The notes below the pieces were generated by a model. That model searched no databases. It had not been told where the DNA came from and worked only from the letters and a program-made list of their open reading frames with translations. 58,464 nucleotides of DNA from NCBI GenBank assembly GCA_002281875.1, contig NCHN01000026.1, positions 1 to 58,464 on the forward strand. Reading direction: 5' to 3'. The DNA comes from Sphingobacteriia bacterium 24-36-13 (GTDB taxonomy: Bacteria; Bacteroidota; Bacteroidia; Chitinophagales; Chitinophagaceae). Positions 45,448 to 53,943 of this stretch are shown here, one piece after another. The position numbers and the translations under genes are program-made. Position 1 is the first letter of the stretch; every line of letters begins with the position of its first letter.

Positions 45448-47388
45448 GTGCGAAATAAAAAAACTTGGTTGGTTTTGTTGTTTAGTATTTTGTTCCAACA
45501 AATTACCGCACAAAAAAAATATACAACCGATGTATTGGTGGTGGGTGCGAGTGCCAGCGGTATTGCTGCTGGCATTCAATCTGCCAGAATGGGCGCTAAT
45601 ACTATCATTGCAGAGCCCAGTACTTGGTTGGGTGGAATGATTACAGCCGCTGGTGTTTGTGCATTTGATGGAAACCACCATTTGCCCTCAGGTATTTTTG
45701 GAGAGTTTAGAGCTGCTTTATACAAAGTATATGGAGGCCCTTCTAAAGTAGCCACTGGTTGGGTAAGCAATACTTTGTTTGAACCACATGTAGGAGACAG
45801 CATTTTTAAAACCATAGCAGCTTCAACACAAAATCTTACGATAAAATACCAATGGCAATTTCATAAAACCATTGTAGATAATGGGGTGATCAAAGGCGCC
45901 GAGTTTACACAAACGCTAACAGGTGAAAAATATGTAGTGAATGCAAAGCAAGTGATAGATGCTACAGAACTTGGAGATGTAATAGCTAATGCAGGCATAC
46001 CTTATGATTTAGGCATGGAATCGAATGAGGTTACTCAGGAGAATGTACACAAGGGTTCAAGTAATAATATAGTACAAGACATAACTTATGTAGCTATCTT
46101 AAAAGATTATGGTATAGGGAAAGACTGTACCATTGTACGACCACCAAATTATGACCCCGATGAATTTGATGCAGCCTGCACGAATTATTATTTTAATCTC
46201 TTGCGTCAAAAGCCTAGTGTAGATGCGCAAAAAATGTTGAACTATGGAAAGCTTCCCAATAATAAATACATGATTAACTGGCCTGGCTTTGGCAATGATA
46301 TGTATTTGAATATTGTGGAAATGAAAGAAGAAGATCGGCAAAAAGAATTGATCAAAGCAAAAGAACAAACCCTTCGTTTTATTTATTTTATTCAGCACCA
46401 ATTAGGGTTTAAACAGTTGGGACTGGCAGATGATGAGTACCCTACTAAAGATCGTTTTCCATTAATTCCTTATCACAGAGAAAGCAGAAGAGTAAAGGGG
46501 TTGGTGAGAATGGATATTCATCATATTGCGAAGCCGTTTCAATTAGCTGCGCCATTGTATAGAACAGGCATAGCGGTAGGAGATTATCCCATAGATCATC
46601 ATCACAAAAAAAATCCGGAAGCACCCCAGCACCTCGATTTTTATGGAGTACCTTCTTTTAATATTCCACTAGGTGCTTTAATACCTGCCAACAATCCTGG
46701 AATTATTGTAGCAGAAAAAAGCATCAGTGTTTCCAATGTGGTTAATGGTACTACTCGTTTACAGGCCATCGCATTATTAATTGGTCAGGCAGCTGGAACA
46801 CTGGCGGCAACTGCTGCCAAAGAAAATATTTCTGCTGAAAAAGTGTCTGTACGAAAAGTGCAAAATGCATTGCTACAAACCAATGCCTATATCATGCCTT
46901 ATTTTGATGTACCCCTTTCACATCCTCATTTTGAAGCTGTTCAAAAAATTGGTGCAACTGGAATTTTAAAAGGGCAGGGTGTTCCAACGGGTTGGGCCAA
47001 TAGAACTTATTTTCATCCCGATTCATTAGTAAAGAGAACTGAATTGGCGAAAGACATGGCACCATATTTTCTTATTCAGGATAATCATCAACAAAAAGTA
47101 ACCCTTTCAGCAGCCATTGATATAATTATGCAAATGGCCAAACAAGCGCTTGGACTGAATCATCAAAAGAACAATCAAAAGGTTCAGCTTAATCCTAACC
47201 ATAGCTGGAATTATTCAGATAAAAAAAGGGTTACCCAGCAAATTCAAACAGCCTGGTCTAAATGGAAGCTGGGTTATTTTGATGAACAAATGCCTTTAAC
47301 CCGTTTAGAGTTTGCGGTCCTTTTAAATGCCACTATTGATCCCTTCAATTTAAAGCAAGTGAATCATCAAGGAACAATTATTGAATAA
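45448..47388 (+). CDS. Exported FAD-dependent oxidoreductase with C-terminal SLH-like repeats
   Basis: A 646-residue protein starting with GTG and carrying a signal peptide (MRNKKTWLVLLFSILFQQITA|Q). The FAD-binding fold opens with TDVLVVGASASGIAAGIQSA and continues with EPSTWLGGMITAAGVCAFDG; the C-terminal FAD segment is NVVNGTTRLQAIALLIGQAAG. The group (FAD_oxidored) includes enzymes found with polysaccharide degradation. The last 170 residues hold two segments with an S-layer-homology pattern (FHPDSLVKRTELAKDMAPYF and MPLTRLEFAVLLNA). It starts 5 bp after the S9 peptidase and its 3' end overlaps the convergent M1 gene by 11 bp. Substrate is unknown. Confidence 0.87.
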   Translation: MRNKKTWLVLLFSILFQQITAQKKYTTDVLVVGASASGIAAGIQSARMGANTIIAEPSTWLGGMITAAGVCAFDGNHHLPSGIFGEFRAALYKVYGGPSKVATGWVSNTLFEPHVGDSIFKTIAASTQNLTIKYQWQFHKTIVDNGVIKGAEFTQTLTGEKYVVNAKQVIDATELGDVIANAGIPYDLGMESNEVTQENVHKGSSNNIVQDITYVAILKDYGIGKDCTIVRPPNYDPDEFDAACTNYYFNLLRQKPSVDAQKMLNYGKLPNNKYMINWPGFGNDMYLNIVEMKEEDRQKELIKAKEQTLRFIYFIQHQLGFKQLGLADDEYPTKDRFPLIPYHRESRRVKGLVRMDIHHIAKPFQLAAPLYRTGIAVGDYPIDHHHKKNPEAPQHLDFYGVPSFNIPLGALIPANNPGIIVAEKSISVSNVVNGTTRLQAIALLIGQAAGTLAATAAKENISAEKVSVRKVQNALLQTNAYIMPYFDVPLSHPHFEAVQKIGATGILKGQGVPTGWANRTYFHPDSLVKRTELAKDMAPYFLIQDNHQQKVTLSAAIDIIMQMAKQALGLNHQKNNQKVQLNPNHSWNYSDKKRVTQQIQTAWSKWKLGYFDEQMPLTRLEFAVLLNATIDPFNLKQVNHQGTIIE

Positions 47389-49033
47389 CCACTTTCTTCA
47401 AATAATAACCAGCAGCATCAACCATTGGAACAGTATTGCTTTTTACTGATATTCCATCTTTGCCCAATATCATTCTAGTAGCTCTGCCATTTAGGGTAAT
47501 TTCAAAAGGCAAATCCATAAAGTAGTTCAATGGTTTAATTTGGTATTGTTGGTAGCCTGTTTCTTTTACAGAAACTTCAATCAGTTGCGTAGTTCTTAAA
47601 TGAAAATCAAAAAATGGTTTTAAAGAATAGCCAGCTGCTTTACTAAACAATTGTTCAACATCGGTAGTAGTTACCATATTGTCATAAGTATATGCTTCAT
47701 CGGTAGCCAATTGTTTCAGTGTTTTTAAAAACACTTCGTCACCCAAAACATATCGTAAGCTGTGCATAAAGAAAGAGCCTTTAGTGTAAATATCATTACC
47801 CGCATAAGTTTCATCTTCCGATAATTCTTCTCCACCAACCAATGGTTTTCTATAACGAATGCCTCTTTTGTGTGCCGCAATGATTTTATTATATTCTTCT
47901 TGACCACCTAATTCATACATAGCCAAGGCTTCTGCATAAGTGCCAATACCTTCCTGAATCCACATATGTGCCCAGTCTTTATTGGTTACTTTATTGGCCC
48001 ACCACTCATGCGCATATTCATGAAACAAGTTAGCTGAGTAATCTTGCCCGCCCACTTTGTTGAAAATAAATTTGTTGTCAAAAGTAATCATGGTCTGGTG
48101 CTCCATACCAGAATTAGGAACAGCAGCTATACCAATCTTTTCTTTGTACCAAGGGTATTCACCAAAATACTTTTCAAGAATTTTACTGTCTCTTTTTTTG
48201 GCTTCAATTACTCTTTTTGCTTGCGCGGAATCTTCTTCTAAAATATAATATTCAATAGGAACGATATGGTTATTAATGGTGGTATAACTATCTTTTATTA
48301 CGCGATATTTTCCAATATTAAATAGCACACAATAATTGCTGATAGTATAATTCGTTTTCCATGAAAAAGTAGACTTGTTTTTCTTAGTAACCGTTTTTTG
48401 TAATAAGCCAGGACCCGCAACCAATAAGCCAGCAGGAACAGTAATATTCATTTCAACCCCTTCATTTGGTTCATCACTAGGATGGTCTTTGCAAGGGAAA
48501 TACATTCTTCCCCCTTCTTTTTGAATATTGATAGACACCCAATCATTACCAGAGCGGTCCTTAGACCAAGTAAATCCTCCTAACCAAGGAGGTCTTACCG
48601 CTTCAGGAGGATTACCCCCATATGCAATGAATACGGAATGATTTCCAGCAGAAAATTGGTTGCTGGCAGCTTTGATAAAAACTTTCTCTTCTTTATGATC
48701 AAATGCAACCGACTTGCCATCCACTTTAATAGACTCAATAGCATAATGCTGTATAAGGTCTAAAAGAATGGTATCGCTGGCATTTTTTAATTGCAAGTTT
48801 ACTGTGGTATTTCCTTTGATGAATTTATTGGCAATGTCTACGTCTAAGTTGAGGGTATACTTTCGAATATCCATATTGGCCTGAACAGGTTTGAGTTTCC
48901 CGCCCGAAGAGAGCTTGCCAATATCGGTTTGTTGAACACCATTTTGCTGCTTTACGCTTTCTTGACCATAACTAATTTGTACTAAAAATAAATGTAGAAC
49001 AGCCACTAAGCCTAGGTAATGTAGACAACGCAT
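47378..49033 (-). CDS. Exported M1-family zinc aminopeptidase
   Basis: A 551-residue protein. I chose the ATG at 49033 because it gives the signal peptide MRCLHYLGLVAVLHLFLVQI...GQ and because an in-frame upstream ATG lies inside the preceding gene. The catalytic site is complete: H338, E339 and H342 in HEYAHEWW, third ligand E361 in WIQEGIGTYAEAL. The usual GAMEN substrate motif reads SGMEHQTM, a known variant. The N-terminal saddle domain is present; the C-terminal helical domain is shortened. It removes N-terminal residues from peptides in the periplasm. It lies 10 bp downstream of the DUF1080 gene. Confidence 0.9.
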   Translation of the reverse strand: MRCLHYLGLVAVLHLFLVQISYGQESVKQQNGVQQTDIGKLSSGGKLKPVQANMDIRKYTLNLDVDIANKFIKGNTTVNLQLKNASDTILLDLIQHYAIESIKVDGKSVAFDHKEEKVFIKAASNQFSAGNHSVFIAYGGNPPEAVRPPWLGGFTWSKDRSGNDWVSINIQKEGGRMYFPCKDHPSDEPNEGVEMNITVPAGLLVAGPGLLQKTVTKKNKSTFSWKTNYTISNYCVLFNIGKYRVIKDSYTTINNHIVPIEYYILEEDSAQAKRVIEAKKRDSKILEKYFGEYPWYKEKIGIAAVPNSGMEHQTMITFDNKFIFNKVGGQDYSANLFHEYAHEWWANKVTNKDWAHMWIQEGIGTYAEALAMYELGGQEEYNKIIAAHKRGIRYRKPLVGGEELSEDETYAGNDIYTKGSFFMHSLRYVLGDEVFLKTLKQLATDEAYTYDNMVTTTDVEQLFSKAAGYSLKPFFDFHLRTTQLIEVSVKETGYQQYQIKPLNYFMDLPFEITLNGRATRMILGKDGISVKSNTVPMVDAAGYYLKKVVIQ

Positions 49034-49043
49034 AGATTTATTA

Positions 49044-49802
49044 TTAAATGATTCTAATCTTGATATTTCTAAAAGATACACCTTTTGCCCAATCTTGTAA
49101 ACCTATATGACCTTTAGTAGATTTACTAAAATCGGGAAATACAGCAGCTTTACTGTTGGCTACCAAACCCATCCAACGTTCAGAACCAATTTGTTCTTCG
49201 CAGGTCATAACGCCATTCAACCAAAAATTGATTTTGCCATTTACTTGCATAATTCTACTATTATTCCACTCACCTGCTGGGTTGGGTTCTACCCTTGTTT
49301 TAAGTGGAACTAAGCCGTAGAGTGCACCAGCCCCCTTCTTTCCACCATCTAGGTAGCCTGGCTGCATATTGGGGTTGTCTAATAATTGGTATTCAGGACC
49401 AGTGGCCCAAGTAGCTATATAACTAGTATCGTCTTGTACATTAATAAAAACCCCGCTATTTCCTTCACGAGCAATCTTCCAATCAAAAACTAATTCAAAG
49501 TTTTCATAAAGCCCATCTGTTACTATATCCCCATGTGTACCAGAAGTATCATTGGTACTGGTAGTTAATTCACCATTCACTGCTTTCCAAGCATGTTTCA
49601 TATTGGGTTTACTAAACATATGCCAGCCATTGGTGGTTTCTCCATCAAATAATAAAACCCAACCATCTTGTTTTTCTTGAGCCGAAAGGGTGTTTTCCGT
49701 AGGTGAAGTAGCTTCAGTATAAAAATTGGTAATTATGAGGTACAAGAAAATAAAGAATGCTACAACCAGCGCCACAATTTTTAATACAGCATTGTTTTTC
49801 AT
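49044..49802 (-). CDS. DUF1080 (3-keto-disaccharide hydrolase-like) protein
   Basis: A 252-residue protein with an N-terminal membrane helix or signal (about residues 8-27, LKIVALVVAFFIFLYLII). One DUF1080 beta-sandwich fills the rest: GWVLLFDGETTNGWHMF, FELVFDWKIAREGNSGVFI, EYQLLDNPN and the end KGHIGLQDWAKGVSFRNIKI. The family contains hydrolases of 3-keto-glycosides and many proteins of unknown activity in sugar breakdown. It is first of a two-gene run with the M1 aminopeptidase and is divergent from bactofilin. Confidence 0.9.
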   Translation of the reverse strand: MKNNAVLKIVALVVAFFIFLYLIITNFYTEATSPTENTLSAQEKQDGWVLLFDGETTNGWHMFSKPNMKHAWKAVNGELTTSTNDTSGTHGDIVTDGLYENFELVFDWKIAREGNSGVFINVQDDTSYIATWATGPEYQLLDNPNMQPGYLDGGKKGAGALYGLVPLKTRVEPNPAGEWNNSRIMQVNGKINFWLNGVMTCEEQIGSERWMGLVANSKAAVFPDFSKSTKGHIGLQDWAKGVSFRNIKIRII

Positions 49803-49984
49803 ATTGGCCTATTTTGATTGAATAGTAAGATAAGACTGTTTAATATAAAAACCCTATTCACCGATTATTACTCCTTATTCTCCCTAATCATCAAACAAAA
49901 TATAAATATTTATTATGTTTTATAGGATAAAAAAGAAATTATGATTAGTTTTAATCCCCCCTTTTAACTCAAAAGCATTGCTAT

Positions 49985-50545
49985 ATGATAGATCAAAGCC
50001 AGGTATTAATTACCTTACCCGATGGTGTTTTTATGGAAGGTCATTTTAAGACCAAACACTCATTAAAGATAGAAAGCAGTATAAATGGAACGCTTTTGTC
50101 TAAACAAAAAGTAATTCTTGAATCCAATTCGGTGTTTAATGGCGATTTAATATGCTCCGAATTGGTATTATCTGGAAAATTTAGCGGCAATATATTTTGT
50201 ACAGGTAAAGTACAAGTGAAGCAGGGTTGCCAAATTTCAGGAAGAGTATATACCTATCGTTTTGAGAACGATGAAATGACCAACCTAGACTGTATCATTA
50301 GTGTGCCAGATACTAATACTATTAATAGAATCAAAGAAATTATTGATGGTATAGATGTAGATCAAAAACTAAGTTCAGATCCTAACCTTCCAAGCTTAAT
50401 CAAAATTTACGAAGATAATTTAGCTGCAAAGGAAAAAGTGAAATTGCCAGAATTGGTAAAAGAACAAGCAAAGCCAATTCCAGTACCAAATGGAATACCA
50501 ACAGGCGCAACCAATGGAGTTCATACCAATGGTGTTTCAAAATAA
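49985..50545 (+). CDS. Bactofilin (polymer-forming cytoskeletal protein)
   Basis: A 186-residue protein. The right-handed beta-helix core spans about residues 8-90 with a turn pattern of alternating hydrophobic positions (GVFMEGHFKTKHSLKIESSI, NGTLLSKQKVILESNSVFNG, GKFSGNIFCTGKVQVKQGC). A charged helical segment and a disordered tail rich in P, G and N follow. Bactofilins form filaments on the inner face of the membrane and guide cell-wall or envelope enzymes. It stands alone: a terminator lies 20 bp after its stop codon. Confidence 0.88.
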   Translation: MIDQSQVLITLPDGVFMEGHFKTKHSLKIESSINGTLLSKQKVILESNSVFNGDLICSELVLSGKFSGNIFCTGKVQVKQGCQISGRVYTYRFENDEMTNLDCIISVPDTNTINRIKEIIDGIDVDQKLSSDPNLPSLIKIYEDNLAAKEKVKLPELVKEQAKPIPVPNGIPTGATNGVHTNGVSK

Positions 50546-50565
50546 TTATTCGCACAAGCATATTC

Positions 50566-50596
50566 AAAAGGCTGTCCAAATGGGCGGCCTTTTTTT
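50566..50596 (+). terminator. Terminator after bactofilin
   Basis: AAAAGGCTGTCC (50566-50577) pairs with GGGCGGCCTTTT (50582-50593), with two T-G pairs and an AAAT loop, followed by more T residues. The sequence is close to the hairpin at 20388-20416. Confidence 0.9.
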
Positions 50597-50666
50597 ATTC
50601 ATAATTCCGTAATAATTCCTTAACCCTGGGTTAATATGCTAGTGGGAGATTTGTAAAACACTACCC

Positions 50667-51524
50667 ATGGAAAAACGCTCGGTGAACGTAGTAGTAATCA
50701 GCGATTTGCATTTAGGAACATATGGTTGCCATGCAACTGAAATTGTTAACTACTTAAGAAGCATTACTCCTCAAATTTTAATATTAAACGGCGACATTAT
50801 AGACGGTTGGCAGTTTAGCAAAAGTTATTTTCCGGCAAGCCACTTGCAAGTGATTAAAGAAATCATGAACATGGTAAGCAATGGTACCAGGGTTATTTAT
50901 ATCACTGGCAACCATGATGAAATGCTACGTAGATACAGCGATGTAGAAATTGGCAATTTTAAATTGACCGATAAAGTAGTAATGGAGATTGATGGAAAAA
51001 TGACTTGGATTTTTCATGGAGATGTTTTTGATGTAACCACAAAGGGAAGTGCCAAGCTACTGGCTAAGCTAGGAGGCCATGGATACGACTTGCTTATTTT
51101 AATTAATCGCTTCATCAATTATTTTTTAAAGATTGCTGGAAAAGAAAAAATGAGCTTGAGTAAAAAAGTAAAAGACAGTGTAAAGCAAGCCGTTTCTTGG
51201 ATTGGAAATTTTGAGCAAACAGCTGCAGAGCTAGCCATCTCAAAAAAGTATGACTATGTTATTTGCGGGCATATACATCAACCACAAGTAAGAACAGTAG
51301 AAACTTCAGAAGGCAAAGTGATCTATATGAATAGTGGCGACTGGATAGAAAACCTAACCGCATTAGAATACTGCAATCATGAATGGTCTATTTATCAATA
51401 TGATCCAAAGGCATTCATCAAAGAATCGATGGTGGCAGAACCTAAACAAAAATCACAGCCAGCACTAAATGTGATTACCGACGAAGTAACCTTGTTTCTA
51501 AACTCATTAATACTACAAGCATGA
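50667..51524 (+). CDS. LpxH-like UDP-2,3-diacylglucosamine diphosphatase family metallophosphoesterase
   Basis: A 285-residue cytoplasmic calcineurin-type phosphatase. The metal-binding motifs are complete: VVISDLHLGTYG, LNGDIIDGW, ITGNHDEML, FHGDVFDV and ICGHIHQPQ. The helical insertion in the middle (about residues 130-185, with FINYFLKIAGKEKMS) resembles the lipid-binding cap of LpxH. The family cleaves UDP-diacylglucosamine in lipid A synthesis; other members act on related lipids. It overlaps the next gene by 4 bp (ATGA at 51521-51524), which argues for a joint function with the glycosyltransferase. Confidence 0.87.
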   Translation: MEKRSVNVVVISDLHLGTYGCHATEIVNYLRSITPQILILNGDIIDGWQFSKSYFPASHLQVIKEIMNMVSNGTRVIYITGNHDEMLRRYSDVEIGNFKLTDKVVMEIDGKMTWIFHGDVFDVTTKGSAKLLAKLGGHGYDLLILINRFINYFLKIAGKEKMSLSKKVKDSVKQAVSWIGNFEQTAAELAISKKYDYVICGHIHQPQVRTVETSEGKVIYMNSGDWIENLTALEYCNHEWSIYQYDPKAFIKESMVAEPKQKSQPALNVITDEVTLFLNSLILQA

Positions 51525-52573
51525 AAATATTTTATGCAGTTCAAGCTACAGGTAATGGACATATTGCTCGCGCCAAAGAGTTAGTACCATACTTGCAGCG
51601 ATACGGAAGAGTTGATGTTTTTTTAAGCGGCAACAATAGCAATTTAAAAGTTGACCTACCTGTGAAATACCAAAGTAATGGGGTTAGTTTGTTTTATGGC
51701 AATAGGGGTGGATTGGATTATTGGAAAATGGCAAAAGAATTATCGCTAATAAATATCATCAAAGAAGCGAGTGCTTTACCAGTTCATCAATATGATTTAG
51801 TGATTAATGACTTTGAAAGTATTACCTCTTTGGCTTGTAAAATAAAGCAGGTTCCCTCAATAGCATTTGGTCATCAAGCTAGTTTTAAAAGTAAATTAAC
51901 CCCAAGGCCCAACAAAAAAGATTGGATAGGAGAACTGATCTTAAATAATTATGCTACTGCAAACAAATACATTGGATTACATTTTGAACAATACGATGAT
52001 TTTATTTATTCGCCCATCATAAAAGAGCAAGTATTATCAGCTAACCCTAAAAACCTAGGACATATTTCTGTTTATCTTTCTCATTATAGTGATGAAGTGG
52101 TAGCGGGCTATTTAAATAAACTACCCAACCAATTGTTTCATTTATTTAGTAAGAAAGAAAAGACCGTTATTCAGCGAGGCAATATTATATATATGCCAAT
52201 AGACAATGCGTTATTTACACAAAGCATGATTAATGCAATGGGTGTAATTACTGGGGCGGGTTTTGAAACACCAGCAGAAGCGCTATACTTAAATAAAAAA
52301 TTACTCTGTGTTCCAATAAAAGGACAATACGAGCAATTGTGTAATGCAGCTGCGCTTAAAAACTTTGGCGTTCCAATAGTTGCTGGTTTAAAAACTGATT
52401 TTACACAACAGGTAGAAACCTGGTTGAATAACACGGTTCAACACCCACTTCAGCTTACATTTAATACTGCTGCAATTGTAGAAAAACTAATGGAAACTGC
52501 AGCTAATATGCAAGTAGACCAAGATGAGTTTAATCAATATGAATTGGATCATCTTTCCCTAAAATTTCGCTAA
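51521..52573 (+). CDS. Glycosyltransferase, GT28/MurG-like fold
   Basis: A 350-residue soluble GT-B protein. The opening MKIFYAVQATGNGHIARAKE has the GNGH motif of GT28-type enzymes such as MurG and diacylglycerol glycosyltransferases. The donor-binding region in the C-terminal half reads MGVITGAGFETPAEALYLNK and ends VPIKGQYEQLCNAAALKNFG. Members transfer a sugar from a nucleotide sugar to a membrane lipid. It overlaps the LpxH-like gene by 4 bp and its TAA is followed at once by the TTG start of the GH1 gene. The lipid acceptor is not known. Confidence 0.82.
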   Translation: MKIFYAVQATGNGHIARAKELVPYLQRYGRVDVFLSGNNSNLKVDLPVKYQSNGVSLFYGNRGGLDYWKMAKELSLINIIKEASALPVHQYDLVINDFESITSLACKIKQVPSIAFGHQASFKSKLTPRPNKKDWIGELILNNYATANKYIGLHFEQYDDFIYSPIIKEQVLSANPKNLGHISVYLSHYSDEVVAGYLNKLPNQLFHLFSKKEKTVIQRGNIIYMPIDNALFTQSMINAMGVITGAGFETPAEALYLNKKLLCVPIKGQYEQLCNAAALKNFGVPIVAGLKTDFTQQVETWLNNTVQHPLQLTFNTAAIVEKLMETAANMQVDQDEFNQYELDHLSLKFR

Positions 52574-53926
52574 TTGAGTAAGGAAGCCATTTTAAAAGCC
52601 GGTGATTTTGGAGAAGATTTTTTATGGGGTGTAGTTATTGCAGCAGCACAAAATGAAGGCTGCTATAAAACAGACGGACGAGGTCTATCCATTTGGGACC
52701 AGTTTGCTAATAAACAAGGAAAGATAAAAGGCGGCACCACTCCCTCTATTACCTGTGATTTTTATCATCGTTACAAAGACGATTTATTATTAGTGAAAGC
52801 TTTAGGCTTTAAAGTGTTTCGCTTTTCTATTTCCTGGAGCAGAATTTTACCATTGGGAACAGGTAAAATAAACCAAGAAGGAATACAGTTTTATCACCGC
52901 CTAATAGATGAGTGCCTCAATTTAGATTTGATACCCTATGTAACACTTTACCATTGGGATTTACCGGCGGCATTAGAAAAAGAAGGAGGTTGGACTTCTA
53001 CTCATTTATTAAAATGGTTTTCTAGGTATGTTCAAATATGTACCCAAGAATATGGGAGCAAGGTAAAAAATTGGATTGTATTGAATGAGCCGATGGGTTT
53101 TACTTCATTGGGATATATGATTGGGAAACACGCACCAGGTAAAATGGGACTCAGCAATTTTTTGCCCGCCGTTCACAATGCCGTGATGGCGCAAGCAGAA
53201 GGAGGAAGAATCATTAGAGCTAATGTTCCCTATGCAAATATTGGAACCAGTTTTTCTTGTAGTGAAATTATTCCTGCCACACAAAATAAAAAAGACATTG
53301 ATGCAGCAAAACGAATTGATATTTTATTAAATAGACTTTTTATAGAACCTAGTTTAGGATTGGGATATCCTTCTGACGGTTTTGCTCTAATGGATAAATT
53401 GTACTTACACAATAAGGCCTGGAAGTTTACCGAAAGAATGCAATTTGATTTTGATTTTATTGGCGTGCAAAATTATTTTCCAGTTGTAGTAAAGTACAAT
53501 GCCGTGATACCCATTATTCAAGCATCTGATAGCAGTGCTAAATCTAGAAAAGTACCTGCTACCGATATGGGATGGGAAGTTAACCCGAATAGTTTTTATA
53601 ATATCATTCAACAGTTTGCAGCTTATCAAGGGGTTAAAAGAATAATCATAACAGAAAATGGCGCATTTTATAAAGACAAATTAATCAATGGCGTTATTAA
53701 CGATACCAACCGTATACAATACTTTCAACAATACTTAACAGCTTTGCTAAAAGCAAAAGAGAGTGGAATCAATATTGCTGGTTATTTTGCCTGGACATTG
53801 ATGGATAATTTTGAATGGTCAGAAGGGTATCATGCAAGATTTGGATTGGTGCATGTAGATTTTAAAACCCAGCTACGAACAGTGAAACAATCAGGACATT
53901 GGTTCAGACAATTTCTTGCACAATAA
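52574..53926 (+). CDS. Glycoside hydrolase family 1 protein (beta-glucosidase-like)
   Basis: A 450-residue TIM-barrel enzyme with TTG start directly after the preceding stop codon; no closer ATG exists and FGEDFLWGVVIAAAQNEG is the usual GH1 N-terminus. The acid/base is E172 in VLNEPMG and the nucleophile E361 in IITENGAF. The segments FKVFRFSISWSRILP, TLYHWDLPAALEKEGGW and FAWTLMDNFEWSEGY are typical. There is no signal peptide, so it works in the cytoplasm. GH1 enzymes hydrolyse beta-glucosides or transfer sugars. The tight link to a glycosyltransferase and a lipid-type phosphatase suggests a glycolipid substrate (inference). Confidence 0.93.
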   Translation: MSKEAILKAGDFGEDFLWGVVIAAAQNEGCYKTDGRGLSIWDQFANKQGKIKGGTTPSITCDFYHRYKDDLLLVKALGFKVFRFSISWSRILPLGTGKINQEGIQFYHRLIDECLNLDLIPYVTLYHWDLPAALEKEGGWTSTHLLKWFSRYVQICTQEYGSKVKNWIVLNEPMGFTSLGYMIGKHAPGKMGLSNFLPAVHNAVMAQAEGGRIIRANVPYANIGTSFSCSEIIPATQNKKDIDAAKRIDILLNRLFIEPSLGLGYPSDGFALMDKLYLHNKAWKFTERMQFDFDFIGVQNYFPVVVKYNAVIPIIQASDSSAKSRKVPATDMGWEVNPNSFYNIIQQFAAYQGVKRIIITENGAFYKDKLINGVINDTNRIQYFQQYLTALLKAKESGINIAGYFAWTLMDNFEWSEGYHARFGLVHVDFKTQLRTVKQSGHWFRQFLAQ

Positions 53927-53943
53927 TGTTGTAAATTGGTTGT

